Below are positions 13,010 through 26,181 of a stretch of 64,000 nucleotides of DNA, in pieces. The stretch is from Rotaria sordida (lineage: Eukaryota > Rotifera > Eurotatoria > Philodinida > Philodinidae), in assembly GCA_905250125.1 (NCBI GenBank), contig CAJNOL010001157.1, positions 1 to 64,000 on the forward strand, read 5' to 3'. The number at the start of each line of letters is the position of its first letter. The first letter of the stretch is position 1. The notes under the pieces were generated by a model. It was not told the origin of the DNA. It saw nothing but the letters and a program-made list of their open reading frames with translations, and ran no database searches. The translations under genes and the position numbers were made by a program.

Positions 13010-13330
13010 TCAAGAATCCGTTGATATCAAAGTGTAAATTTTTCTTTCGTGAAGACTTGTTCATATTGTTGTCAAGTTGTTTCATTATAGCCATGGTGAA
13101 TGCATAGTCTTTCTTTAATTCGTCAATTACTACATCTAAGTGTGAAATTGGAGATGATAACATTTGCATTAAATCGATGGTGCCAGTCCTTCAGTTTGCA
13201 TGCTGTGTCTATGGTGATGTAGGAATAGAGAAGACCTATGCCTACACTCACACCCGCTAATCGAAAGCATTTTTTTCCAGACTTTCTACTGGTGGAAGAT
13301 TTGACCAACTTTTCTAATTCAGCTATAACG
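13010..13330 (-). pseudogene. Possible decayed ORF, unrecognised
   Basis: On the minus strand ELEKLVKSSTSRKSGKKCFR runs into LAGVSVGIGLLYSYITIDTA. After one frameshift it continues LDVVIDELKKDYAFTMAIMK then QLDNNMN. The basic segment, glycine-rich hydrophobic segment and helical coil recall apolipoprotein-L-like proteins, but the resemblance is weak. A frameshift and stop codons argue for a remnant. There is no obvious start, splice chain or neighbour link. Confidence 0.25.
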
Positions 13331-14540
13331 TTTATTCAAGGATTAGCGTTTTGAAGAGTAAATTTCATGAAACAGAAAGTGATTTATATAGATGCCTGAA
13401 CATTTTATTTGTTCTACTCATCAATAAATAATTTTTATTCTAACATGTGCTCTTGTGTTACATTGTACTTTATAGATGTTCAAATACATATAAAAATAAC
13501 AGTGAAAACAAAAATCTAGCAGCAAGTTATAACTTTATTGAGATTAGAGAAAATCATATCTATGGGTCTTTCTTCTTGAATTATGCTAATCTTAGAGAGT
13601 TTTTTTAACAAAATATTATGCTTCTTCTTATATATCATTGTAAAATTATCAGATTGTTTAATTGAAATTTGAAAAATTAATTAATATAGTCATAAAACTA
13701 GATGAAATATCCATAGATAAGAATTCTTTTTGACTTGATCTAATTTCAATAAGACTTACTCAATAAAATAAAAACTTATTCTAAAAACAATGTATCATTT
13801 AGTAGGATTCTTTTTTTTCTTTTTGTATAATAATTTATACTACAAAAATTTATTGTTTTATCAAAACAATTAAATTAATATTTAATATTATGAAAAATGT
13901 TAATCGAAATTCTAATTTCTATTATCTGAAATTTACATTTTTGCAGTAGTACTATCCAACTGTACTATATGGTGTAATTTACAAACAAAATTCAAAACCT
14001 TTTGATATATACAACATGACATTTATCATTTTTGCTATTAACGATAATTCTCCTATCTAATATTATTGATACATGACAATCTACGTAAAAGTGTGTAAAA
14101 TTATGGATAAATATAGAAACGTATGAGTCATTCATTATATACAAAATAAAAAATGTTATATTCATATGAAGTAGGAACTGTTTCTTTATAAATTACAAAT
14201 AAAAAAGCAATCAATCTTTGCTTATGTAGTTTATTTTACTATGAAAAAAAAAAGAAAAGTACAAAAAAATAATAGATCATATAGTGAAAAAAAATAATTG
14301 TTACACTTCAATAGTTTTTTAGTCAGGTTTTCTTATGATATATTTGACATTGCTTATTCTTCAACATACGTCATACCTCCTACGTCTCATTCGTACTTCA
14401 ATCATAGGCAAACGTAAAGAACGAAAAATCATGTTTCTTTCGAACAAAATACATTTACGTTGTCATAAGTTCTTATATATTAATATTTATATATATATAT
14501 TTTTTTTATTGTGCATAAACATATCTAATTATCAACATAT
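13331..14540. other. Intergenic, AT-rich, nothing recognised
   Basis: Upstream region of the monoglyceride lipase gene. It contains poly-A and poly-T runs and short TA-rich tracts only. An open frame at 14335-14556 overlaps the lipase start in another frame and has no family features. Confidence 0.5.
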
Positions 14541-15410
14541 ATGGATAATAAAATAGAATTTGACATTTCATCCCATGATGGTCTTCGACTTGCTGGTTAT
14601 AATTGGTCATCTTATCAACATTCAGATTCACCAATTGCTGTAATAATATTTTTACATGGTGTTGCAGAACATTGTGGACGATATAAACATTTTACACATT
14701 TTTTTAATGAAAATAATATAGCAGTAGTTTCAATGGATCTTCGTGGTCATGGTTTAAGTGAAGGAGAACATGTTTTTATACCAACAGCTGAAGCTATATA
14801 TAAAGATATTGATTTATTAATAGAAGAAACACGATATCGATATCCATCATGTCCAGCTATTCTTTATGGACATTCAATGGGTGGATGTTTAGCATTATCT
14901 TATACACTTAATCGATATCCTAATGTATCAGATAAATGTCCATATCAAACAATAATAGTATCAAGTCCTTGGATTCGTTTAGCTAGATTTCTTCAACCTC
15001 CTTATCCTATTCATTCAATAATTCAAACAGTTAGTCGAATTAGTCCATCATTAAGATTTCCACTTCGATTTAAATCAACTAAAATAACACGTGATGAAAA
15101 TATTGCTTATTCTTATAATGAAGATCCTTATATACGTCGATCAGCAACATTATCACTTGCTCATACAATGGGTAGTCAAGCAAAAATGCTTGATCAATCA
15201 AAATGTATATTTCATATACCAGTTTTAATTCAACATGGAACTGCTGATGCAATAACAAGTCATGATGCAAGTTTAAAATTTGCTCATCGAGGAAAAAATA
15301 TTTATTTTAAAAGTTGGCCAGATTGTTATCATGAATTACATAATGAACCTGAAAGAGAAGAAATATTTCATTTTATATTACATTGGATTTATGAAAAAAT
15401 TATTGTTTAG
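14541..15410 (+). CDS. MGLL: Monoglyceride lipase-type alpha/beta hydrolase
   Basis: Intronless 289-aa serine hydrolase of the monoacylglycerol lipase (hydrolase_4) family, which splits monoacylglycerols (including 2-arachidonoylglycerol in animals) to fatty acid and glycerol. The oxyanion-hole motif is FLHGVAEHCGRY (residues 37-48) and SMDLRGHGLSEGEH follows. The nucleophile elbow is GHSMGG with Ser112. The catalytic Asp is probably Asp236 in HGTADAITS, and the catalytic His is His267 in CYHELHNEPE. Length and spacing match vertebrate MGLL (about 300 aa). The first ATG of the conserved region is used. The substrate is inferred from the family; related lysophospholipases share these motifs. 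Confidence 0.9.
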   Translation: MDNKIEFDISSHDGLRLAGYNWSSYQHSDSPIAVIIFLHGVAEHCGRYKHFTHFFNENNIAVVSMDLRGHGLSEGEHVFIPTAEAIYKDIDLLIEETRYRYPSCPAILYGHSMGGCLALSYTLNRYPNVSDKCPYQTIIVSSPWIRLARFLQPPYPIHSIIQTVSRISPSLRFPLRFKSTKITRDENIAYSYNEDPYIRRSATLSLAHTMGSQAKMLDQSKCIFHIPVLIQHGTADAITSHDASLKFAHRGKNIYFKSWPDCYHELHNEPEREEIFHFILHWIYEKIIV

Positions 15411-18400
15411 ATTATAATTCTACTTCAAAAAAAAAACAAAAAAAGAAAGATATTATTATATGTATTATATTTTACTTTTTTTTCTATTTTGTATATATTT
15501 GTTGATTTTTTTTTATCTATTATTTTATTCTAAAATTTAAAAAAACAAAAATATACATATTTGTGTTAATATTACTAATCAGTTATCATTTTGTAACTAG
15601 ATTTTTTTTTTCATATTGTATTGTTTATCTATGAGAGTATGCCTTTTTTATTTCCTTCAATTACAAATACTTGACAGCGTAGACTAATTGAATGGTTCTC
15701 TTCTTCTCTTTTTGTTTCTGTCTACCATACTTTGTTTATTTCTTAATATATTAATATAAAATAAGAAGATTATGAAATGTACCATATCTAATGGCATATT
15801 CATCTTAGATAATAAATAAAACTGAGAAAATAAAAAAATTATGTTCATTATTATTTTCTTTTAATCTCAAGTCATATCTACACTATACGAAAGGAAATAT
15901 ATTGATCTACTATAAAAGTTAATCATGTTATATATAAACTCAATACAACCATATTGACAACATATATTTATTATTAATTCCGCCTATCGATAATGAATAA
16001 AACATTTGTAATTATTGTACTGAAAAATTTGTCACTAATTAATCAACATATATATTAATTTGAAAATAAATATGTAAAAGAATGATATAATAAAATTATT
16101 GTTTTATTTAGATACAATATTGATATATAAACAAAAAGAAAATTTTTTTGTAAAATATACAACAGAAAACCGATATTATCTTTTGTAAATCGTTACATAT
16201 GAGAATTTAGATATCAAATGATGTAAATTCGACTATTTTCAAATTTCTCATTCAATAAATAATCTTTGTCTTATTCTATCTCGTTGATTATCTTGAATGA
16301 TAGAACAATACTTTAAACTAAACTGTAAATTATTAGAATACTAGTTGAAATGCTGTATATCTTAACATAAATAATCTATAGTGCAAAAGTCTTCACACAG
16401 AATATTCGCTCATTATAAAAGACAACTTGTTACAGTCAGAATGAGAATTTTTCGCTATTTTCGTATATATATTCAGATCATTTTTATTTTTTAAGGTAAG
16501 TTCAAAATTGTATCTATATGAAGTAAGAGATTACAATAAAACGAAATCTCATCTATGCGCTTCCACTAAAGAGCAAGTTTCTATGGAAATCGACATAAGT
16601 AAAAAAAAAAGAAAGTAATTGGTTTTAAAAAATACAAAAGTAAATAGTACGCTTTTGTAAAGCAACAAAACTATTTCGTATTTTAAATTTGATAGATTTC
16701 AATCAAAACAGTATTTTATGCAATCATTATTTTCAAAACAATTTGATCATAGTTGTCTAATCTTAATTCAAAAGGAAATTCTAAACATATATTCAGAAAT
16801 AACCAAAAAATTACTTCTAGCACTAACTCACTGCCTTTAACTAGCTGAAAAATGAGTGAAGATTTTGTGCGAAGACTTTGATGCTTTAGTTTTTTAATAA
16901 AATCAAAGAGAAAATTTATTTCAACATAAAAAAAAAAAAAAAATATATCTTATTTTTATTTTCTAAACTTTAATTATTATCTAAGGTCAATATAAGATGT
17001 CGAGTATTTCATACTCTTCTTCTTGTATATAATATATTAAGAAATCAAAAGCAAGAAATTCAAATACAGCCTTCAACAAAATTCGCTACAATATTTTCCG
17101 ACAGGTCGTCTAACCTTAATAATTACATTTGTTTTTTTATTTTTTCTATGAATAAAAATACAATGTAGGACAATTATTGTCTATAAGATGAATTTGATTT
17201 ATACAAAAAAATAAATAACATTTATTATCCTAGTCGAGCTTAAAAAAGAAACATCTTTTCATTTTCATGTTTCATTTATAACTAAAGGCGTTATTTACTC
17301 TTAATATGTGTCATATGGTATCATTAATAGAGTTCACTATCAATAAACCATTTCTCTATGTATAATAAATAATTTGTACTGATTTCATTTTAATCGAGAT
17401 ATTGAATGATGATGATTGTAATTTATTAATATTCGAAATTATTAACTATAAAAATATAACATACTATGATTTTTTTTTTCTGTATATTAATAAAGCTAAA
17501 TAAAGTACTCGATATTTATATATATATAACAAGCACGTCTATACGTCTGAAACAAAGAGAAAAGAATGTAAGAAGATAAATAAAGCACTTCTACTTTATT
17601 TGGAGGAAAAACAACATCATATATAGAGAAACAAAAAAAAAAAAAAGATATATAAATATCTTTTCTTTCTTTAAATGCCTAAGAAATAAAACAAACAATG
17701 AACAAAACAAATCTCTTAACATATATTGTGATTATAAATATGTCAATAGAAATATAATATAAATAAAGGCAAAAGCCTCGAGATGAACTTATATGAATAT
17801 CATAACAAATCTATTGATTATCTTACAAAATAAATCCATCTATAGAAGGAAAAATAATGATAGACAACTAGTTACTCAATAAGATATAAGAAAAAGAAAG
17901 AACAATAGTAGATAAATCTAACAGAACGCCTGATATATGTCTTATCCTAAGTTGATTTGTCGACAAGAAAGAATCATTTGACGTTATAAAAACACTTGGT
18001 AATTGCTTATACACATTTATTTTCATCATTGTTAACGTTATCATTTGTCTATTGAGTTGATTATAGTTTGTTTTGTTTTGATTAGAATCTATTTATTTAA
18101 ATACAAAACAAAAAAAAAGTTAATTTCATCAAATAAAAAAAAAGGTAAGTTGATCTCTTTCAATAACAACAATCACAGCAAGATAAATTTATGAATAAGA
18201 ATGTTTATTTATTATTCTCATTAATATCTTACTTTTAATTGCGACCTTGTTCTTCATCACTCATCATTTATAGAGAAAATAGTAGTACTTGATATAAATG
18301 TTGTTCTTTTTTTTTTTTCCTAACAAATATCAACAATCTTTCATCTCTTACCATTGACATTGGCCATCTTTGATTATTTAAGGACAAATATCTTATTTTG

Positions 18401-18723
18401 CTTCTTTTTTTTTTTTGTCTTACTAATTTTTCCAATATTAGCAAAAAAAAAAAAAGGATAATCGACCTGGAGAGGTCTTATTAAAAAGCTAGAAAGACAA
18501 GAAAAAAAGAAATGCGCGAGGTGGTTACATTAAAGATCTAGACACTAGTAATAATAGGCAAAGAGAAAAGAACGATTAAAGATGGTCTTCGATGACATAT
18601 GCTTATTTGGAGAGAAACAGAGAAAATTGATGTGTATCATCATCATCGGAAGTACTTTCTATCATTCATTTCGAAAAACAAAACAAAAGTTATTATATAA
18701 TTTCATTTTTCTTTAATTTTTAG
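15411..18723. other. Long intergenic region with possible 5' leader intron
   Basis: 3.3 kb of AT-rich DNA with no coding chain. A good donor (AAAAAAAGGTAAGT, GT at about 18145) and an acceptor (TTTAATTTTTAG, AG at 18722-18723) would define a leader intron just before the next gene's ATG. The same acceptor could instead receive a trans-spliced leader. An AATAAATAAA run near 15810-15820 is a candidate polyadenylation signal for the lipase gene. Confidence 0.45.
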
Positions 18724-18730
18724 TATAAAT

Positions 18731-21700
18731 ATGACAACAACACCAAATGAATTTCTTCAATTTGCTAAAGAAATGGGTCTCGGTCAAATAAAATCAACTT
18801 CATTAACATTATCAAATAATAATAATAATAATAATAATAATGGTTGTACACTAACTGGTTTATCTGTACTTAATAACTTATGTCATCTTATTGAAGACAT
18901 ACATAAATTAAAAGCTGAAAATGAACGTTTACGTGCTCATTTGGATTTAATTAATCAGGCCGAAAATTTTTTATTAAAAACTGAAGAAAATAATAAATTA
19001 ATAAATCAAAAACAACGAAAAAAAATAATACATTCAACAGTATCCATTGATGATGGTGAAGGTGATTTATACGAAGAAAAAAGTTCGACACTATCACCAT
19101 CAAATTCATTAAAAATTAAACAAGCTGATTTATCTACTCAATCATTAACGAATAGAGAACGACAGGGTATAGTAATTTAGAAAAATAAAAAAAAAAAAAA
19201 AGATTTTTTTTTCTTAAACTTGAGAAGAAAATTACAATTATATCTCTTACATTTCTAAGCAGACAAACAGATACACAATCATAGCAAATTATTTCGTACA
19301 TTTAATGAAATCGATATTTATTTATTTTTTTGGTTCAATTATAAAAATCTTTATCTAATTGTCGATCTTTTGATATTTACTTTTTTTTTTCTGATTTTCT
19401 CGTTTGATACAATAAATCATTCTTATGTTTTGCAAAAGATTATTATTCATGTACAAAAAACAAAAAAAGGATATTCTAATGATTGATAGTAACAGAAACA
19501 CTTCGTAGTTAATCAAAACTGTCAACTAAAATGATTTGATCTAACAACATATGTTATTTTCATAAAAAAAATTTTCTATTAAAAATAATATATATATCAG
19601 TATGTATTTCTTTTTTTTGTTTTTGTTTTAAAGGTGTGGATTTGATAAATAATCATGAAGATTTATCATCAATATCAGGTATTATTGATCATGAGCAATC
19701 AAAATTGATCGATAATAATTTAGGTATACAGAAAAAAAAAAAAAAACAGAATGATACTTTTTTATTTTATATATATATTTTTTTTCTTTTTTATCAGGTG
19801 TATCTAATTTAACAAATTGGAATAGAGTACGACATGCATTAAGATTTTCACTTCGACGAAAACCAAATTTACAAATGAGTCCTATATTAATTCATACAGA
19901 ACGAACAATTCCTGTTATTAATATTTTAAATGATAATGATAATGATCATATACAAGATAATATTAATGAAAAGAAAAAAAAAAAATCTTTAATAAATATT
20001 GATAATCAACGAATTCTTACAGGTGAAGATACTGATCAAGATGATGAATGTATTGAATATAATAGAGTACAACATAAACGTCAACTTTACAAAAATTATC
20101 CAATTAATTCATCAAATAATGAACGACAAGATATATCAACATCAATTTTATTTAATCATTCATCGACACTTGATGATGATACTTTATTAAGTCGCAAACA
20201 ATCGAGAATTGGTATATTAGATTTTCATTATTACAATTAGATGATATATATTTCTTGTTATAGCAATTTGGTAGATTTATTCTTTTTGTTTTTTTTTTTG
20301 TTTTGATGTCAATTATAGGATATAAGTGAAGATTATATCAATTATAGAGTACATAGAAATATTATTGGTGATAATCTCACCCTAGACAACTCTCAATAGA
20401 AAAATCCTCCAGAGATTCCTCAGTAATCAACGATGAAAATTACATCTACTATCAAGGGTCGTATATAATGTCTTTATCATTGTAGCCACATGTGCCGCGC
20501 TTGTCAATAAGGGACAACGTGACTTTCTATTTCGTTCTTTTATTCATAAATATAAAAATATCTAAGTCGATTTTCTTTAAAATAATATTTACCAGAGGTT
20601 TCAATGAGGGGTGAACTGAATTGAAGAAAATCGGCTCATGGATTATCGACCTTTGATCTAATTCGGTCAATAATTTTCTATTCAAAAATATTTTGGTTCG
20701 TGGACTAAATTCGACCTAATCCATTGAGACCTCTGATACTTACTATCGAAGTTGTTGATGAAATTGATATCAATAACAGAAGAAAAAAAATAGAACTAAA
20801 TATTTTAAATTTAATACTTGCCATTGATGTTGTAGTTAAGTTGAATTGAAATAAACAATGTATAATTTTTATTTGTTAGCATAAAATTCAAATTGTCTAC
20901 TATTTATTTTGTAATTCTAATTTTGTTTCTTAATAACAACCGGATATCCTTACAATAAATTGTTTGACTAGATCTCTTATATTTATGAACAGATGTAATG
21001 TAGTATATATTTAAAATGTTTATGTACTTTGTACAATAATATCACGAGGAAAAATAACTTCCTAAGGATTCACTAGTAGTAATTCTGCAAGGAAGATTCG
21101 ACTAAGGTAATCACTCTTCTATTGATAAAAACTATTATATTTTAACTGATTCCTAAGGATATAATACTCAAAGACATTAATTATTGATTGCATAATATAT
21201 ATAAATAAACAATTATCTTATCTGTAATTTAATCTCTGTCACGATCGTTTATATATAGTATATTTTCAAAAGAAGCACAAAGTAGGAGAAAAAAGTTTAG
21301 TAAAAGATTTATTTTCTTAATTTCTTGTTATGAATAGTTTGTTAGAAATATCTAAATAGTGATTTTGATAGAACTTAAAGAGAGATCTACAAGATTGAGA
21401 TATGAAAAATTTTTCGAGCATGGATATTTTAGTTATTATTAAGCAAAAACATTTTCTNNNNNNNNNNNNNNNNNNNNNNNNNNNNNNNNNNNNNNNNNNN
21501 NNNNNNNNNNNNNNNNNNNNNNNNNNNNNNNNNNNNNNNNNNNNNNNNNNNNNNNNNTCATACATACTCACAAGTTGAAAATTAATCGAAATTTTATTAA
21601 TTAGTTGATAATTATTAATAACTAGTAAATAATTAATTAATATTCCAATAGAAGAATAAATGCTTTTTATTAACATATAGTCCGTTAAATTCTGCACTGA

Positions 21701-24700
21701 ATACTAAGAAGGATGCTAAACTTTTTTCATTACTTTATATGAATTATAGAAATAGAATTTAATATTATCTTTTTCATTTCGAATTTTTTTTTTCTAGCTC
21801 ATTATCGACGTAAATTACGTTCAAAATTTAATACAGTTAAAAAACAATTTAGTGATCCAAATCCATCCTCATCAGCACATCCATTAACTCGTTTACATGG
21901 ATCTACATTTGATGATATTGGTATGTTCATTTGTTTTTTTAGTAGCATACAAAAAAAAAAACCAAAAACCAAATCTAAAATCTAATTAATATAATTAGGA
22001 TATGGATTGAATCATGCTTTACTTACAGCTAAATTAGCTCCAGCAATGACAAAATCTTATCAACAAAAAATGCGTGAATGGCAAACAATGCAAAAAAGTA
22101 ATTTTTTAGTAAATTATCGTCGACAATCAATTACAAATAAACTTGAATTAAATAATGATTCTCGAAAAAAATCCATAATATCAACAATAAATGAATCATC
22201 TATTGAACCAAAATCATTATTAATAGATAAAACAAATATATTATCATTAAGTCCTATTTTATCATCAAATCAACGATCATTTCTTGTTAATCAATGGCGT
22301 GAAATAATGTCAGAAGAAATATTACTTCGTCATTATAATGAATATTTACAAAATAAAATACAACAATTAAAACAATTTGAAAAAGATTTAAAATCTTTAA
22401 AAACAAGTATTTTTTGTACAAATAATAATCAAGATTATTTATTAAAACATCGTTCATTAACAAATATTGAACAATATAATAATAATAATAATTCATTAAA
22501 ACAAAATAAACAAACAAATTTATCTCGACGTTGTCATTCATTTCAATCATTAATAACAATGCCTAATTCATGGATATTAGCTGTACAAAGTGCAGCTTAT
22601 TCAGATATATTAGATGGTACATCAACAAAAATAACTGAACCAATGACAATATTTAATAAAAATTTTTTTAATCAATTAAATCATTTTAAAGAAGATCGAC
22701 AACATTTTGAACAAGATACAATTAAAGATTTACAAGCAATGAGAAATTTAACGTGAGTTATTATACATATATTAATCCTTTTATTCACATGTTGGATTAT
22801 CGTTGATTTTTTTTCATAGAAACTATCTATTTGAAATAATAAAAAGCATCGAATCGAGATGATTTCTAAACATTGTATAGAATCTTCAATAAGCTACCAA
22901 ATATAAAAAATAATTTGACTAATGAAGAAACATTCCCATTGTGATTTTGCAAAAGAAACATTTTTTAAATAAACATTCTTCTATTTCAATAAATCTTTAC
23001 TCTTGTGAATGTACTGAGTTTAGGATACCCTATTACCAGTATATCACAGAAACCTTTGAATATTTTATGGTTCTTTTTTGGTACTTAACTATAAAATACT
23101 TCCAAATGTTCAATCTACTAATTTGTTGAAAAACTTTTCGTAGAATACTATATATTGTTAACACGATACCCAAAAAAACACTTTCCTACTGACAACTGAT
23201 ACAGTACACGAGTAACTTGAATTCAGTACATTCACTAGAGTAACTAATTCCCTTTGTAACAACATTTGATGTATTAATCTTCATCATGTTATGAGCTATT
23301 CAAACTTAGTATTATTAAAAAAATGATGATAACTATTTAGAAGATTTATTAACTAGTCAAGAAAAAAATGTACAAATTTTAAATTGTCAGATAAATGAAA
23401 ATACGAATCAGCTATTTAAGAGTATCCTCTTCTCTTTTTTGATCATTTCTGATTCTCGAAGAGGATACAACTGATCAAATTGTAGACGAATATCTATATC
23501 CATCGCTTGAAGATTATCCTGTTATAGTAATCTTGTACATATGGGCAAAATATGAGAGCAAACGAAACGAATCGTCTGAGAGAATGTTCCGCTATAAGTT
23601 TTTATGCGTTAGAAAACGACGTTTATTTTTGAAAAAAAAAGTGATAGAATCTGTTTTATTTAGTTAAATCTATTTACAGACTAGGTTTTTAAAAAATTCT
23701 TGATTAAAGATATGAAAGTATCATTTTCTCGTGACAATTTGTATCGTGTTTGATTCATTCGTAGTGAGTAACATGGAAAATAGTTCCTCTAGCATTATTT
23801 TATTTTCGATATAAACTCATAAAATAACACAATCTGTATTCTAAAAATTTAATTAAAACTAATAGTCAATCATAAAGTATTTTACGGTCATTGTTGAATA
23901 ACTTCTTATCGATAAAAGATAAAAATTTGCAATTTCCGTTATGATTTTTCTTTTGGATGAAACTTTAACAATAATTGAAGGATTTCGAATCGAAATCAAG
24001 ACTAATGATAATTCCGTATAATAAGTAGAAAATAAAGACTAACAATTCTCGAAATGAAAGATCTGATTTCATCCTGAAAATAGCCGCCTTCGCAAATGTC
24101 AAACCATATATCATACTCCCTGAAATGATTCATTTTTTAATAAACAGTTGATGGGTAAGTAAATTTTCAGCTTTACATAGATCAAATAACCATATAAACG
24201 TGAAAAGCCATAAAAAAATTTAATTAACAATAAATGATTCATTTGATATGAAAGTTGTCGTAGAGATACATTGAATAGATCATCACCGTGAGACTTGTAT
24301 AAAAACATGAAATCGTTCAAATAAATATTGAAAATACAAGAAAACTATAAAGATTTGTCATTAGAAGAAGATCAATGGAGAGATTTAATAGGCAGTTTAT
24401 GCAAATAATAATATTCTGACAAAAGGATTCGAAGTTTTAATCTTCCAATATTGAAAAAATTATAATTTTTCTTCGATGAAAGTCATGATAACCTTTGACC
24501 TCTATCTAAAACTATTCCGTCTATTTGTGTTAAAAGAAATAATATTCTTTCAAATCAGATTTATTCTTTTAATACATACAAAAAAAAGCATTCACTTTCA
24601 TTTTAATATATTATATCAACATACCATTTGAAATTTATACTTTCAAATCTTTCTATTTATAAATTAAGGAAGAATACCTCTACTTTGTGGTATGGAGTAC

Positions 24701-26181
24701 TGTCTAAGAGCAGATTCAATAGCTCGATATCTTTCCTACGACACTAATATTATCTATCGCTCTGAACAGAAGACCAATCTGACGCTGAGTTCTTGTGCTC
24801 AATTGCTTAAGTTCCTTGTACATACTGACTAACAACAAGGGCAGATGTGTATATCATAATTTAGTCAGTATCTATTGAAGGTTTTTACTAGAACACTATT
24901 TAGTCTCTATAGGCAAAAATCATTAAAACTGGAAAGAAGAGGCCTGAAAAGATTTTCTCATCAGCCATTAAGAGAATTATTGAGTTAAAACTACCTAATA
25001 AAAAGTACGTCTTAAGCATTTTACTTTGCATGGATAATATTCTAACAACTAAAAATCCGTACGCCTTTTTTTTTTATCATTATCGATCTTACGACTTTTA
25101 TATATTTGAAAACATTTATGTTACTATCAATATTCAAGAGTCCAAACGAGTACATTGTCATTTAACACATATAACAAAAAGTATAACTTGTCATATAGAT
25201 AATAAGGATTATCTGTTGACATATTTGATAATAAAAACAAAAAAAACAATTTCAACAATTATTGATATTATTATTATCAAGTCGATATCCTCCTAATCTG
25301 AAAAATAAAAATATTACTATATAAATAAATTTGAAAGTAATTTTTTTTTCATTTATAGAACAAATATTTCACATGAAGAAAATTTTAATAATAAACAATC
25401 AAATCAACAACAAACAAGAATTTCTTTAAATCGTATATGTCTACGTAAATTATCACTTATTTCACCAAATGAAATACCTCAAACAATTATATCAAATTCT
25501 ATGATACCATTACAAACAACAATAAATAAATTAGATTCATCATCACATATTGATCATTTATCAACACCAACAAATAGTGAACCAGAACAATCAAGTCTTC
25601 TTGCATCATCAATAGGACTTAATAAACGTTCAAAACGTTCACGTTTTGATTTTAAAAAAACTTTACAACGTAGTAAAAGTATATGTATGACACAATTTAA
25701 TTCTTGGCTTCAACGTCATCGACAACAACGACATTCATCTTTACCTAGACGAAAATCAGCTACAGATTCAAAAACAACAAAAGAAATAATATCATCAGCA
25801 TGTTCAACACCAAAATTACTTGGTTCACCTCGTTTAGCTCGTATTCATCAAAGAATATTTAAACAAAATCTATCTTCTTCTTCACCATTATCACCATCAC
25901 TTTTAGAAACACCACAATTAATAGAACTTCCTTCACTATTATTATCATCATCATCATCATCACCACCACCATCATCACAAGTTTTCGATGATTCCGATGA
26001 ACGATTTCAAAAACAAGAACCTCAAGTTCGTATTTATTTACCAGCTCGAACATCTTCAATGATTCGTCATGTACGAATTACTGAAAAAAATATTATGAAA
26101 GATAATAATGGTAAATCTTCACCAATATTAAATCGACGAAATTTATCATCAGCAATGAAAAATAATAATAATAATAATTAA
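18731..26181 (+). CDS. Unrecognised 879-aa coiled-coil, low-complexity protein, six exons
   Basis: Exons 18731-19166, 19634-19723, 19798-20211, 21798-21920, 21999-22752 and 25359-26181 join in frame, mostly in phase 1, and end AAT..AAT TAA. The N-terminus (MTTTPNEFLQFAKEMGLGQI) is followed by an Asn run and a coiled coil at residues about 52-90 (NLCHLIEDIHKLKAENERLR). A basic segment WNRVRHALRFSLRRK follows, then AHYRRKLRSKFNTVKKQFSD and the best-ordered block, DDIGYGLNHALLTAKLAPAM then TKSYQQKMREWQTMQKS. A second helical region is near SEEILLRHYNEYLQNKIQQL. The C-terminal exon is Ser/Pro/Lys-rich with KRSKRSRFDFKKTLQRSKSI and a poly-Asn end. I do not recognise the family. A cytoskeletal or scaffold protein is a guess only. 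Intron 3 holds the assembly gap and intron 5 (2606 bp) holds repeat R1. Confidence 0.75.
21458..21557. other. Assembly gap (100 N)
   Basis: Exactly 100 Ns, the conventional size for a gap of unknown length. It lies in intron 3 of the 879-aa gene (20212-21797). The true intron length, and anything inside the gap, cannot be known from this window. Confidence 0.99.
24665..24870 (+). repeat. Dispersed repeat R1, copy in intron 5 of the 879-aa gene
   Basis: Second copy of the repeat at 10029-10215, in the same orientation. It begins TTAAGGAAGAATACCTCT and keeps TGGAGTACTGTCTA, GATTCAATAGCTCGATATC and CTCTGAACAGAAGACC. It is diverged enough that the insertions look old. Confidence 0.7.

Noticed and set aside
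14335..14556. Open frame overlapping the lipase start
   Set aside because: No family features and overlaps the lipase coding start in another frame.
21317..21697. Open frame spanning the N gap
   Set aside because: Continuity is created by the run of Ns.
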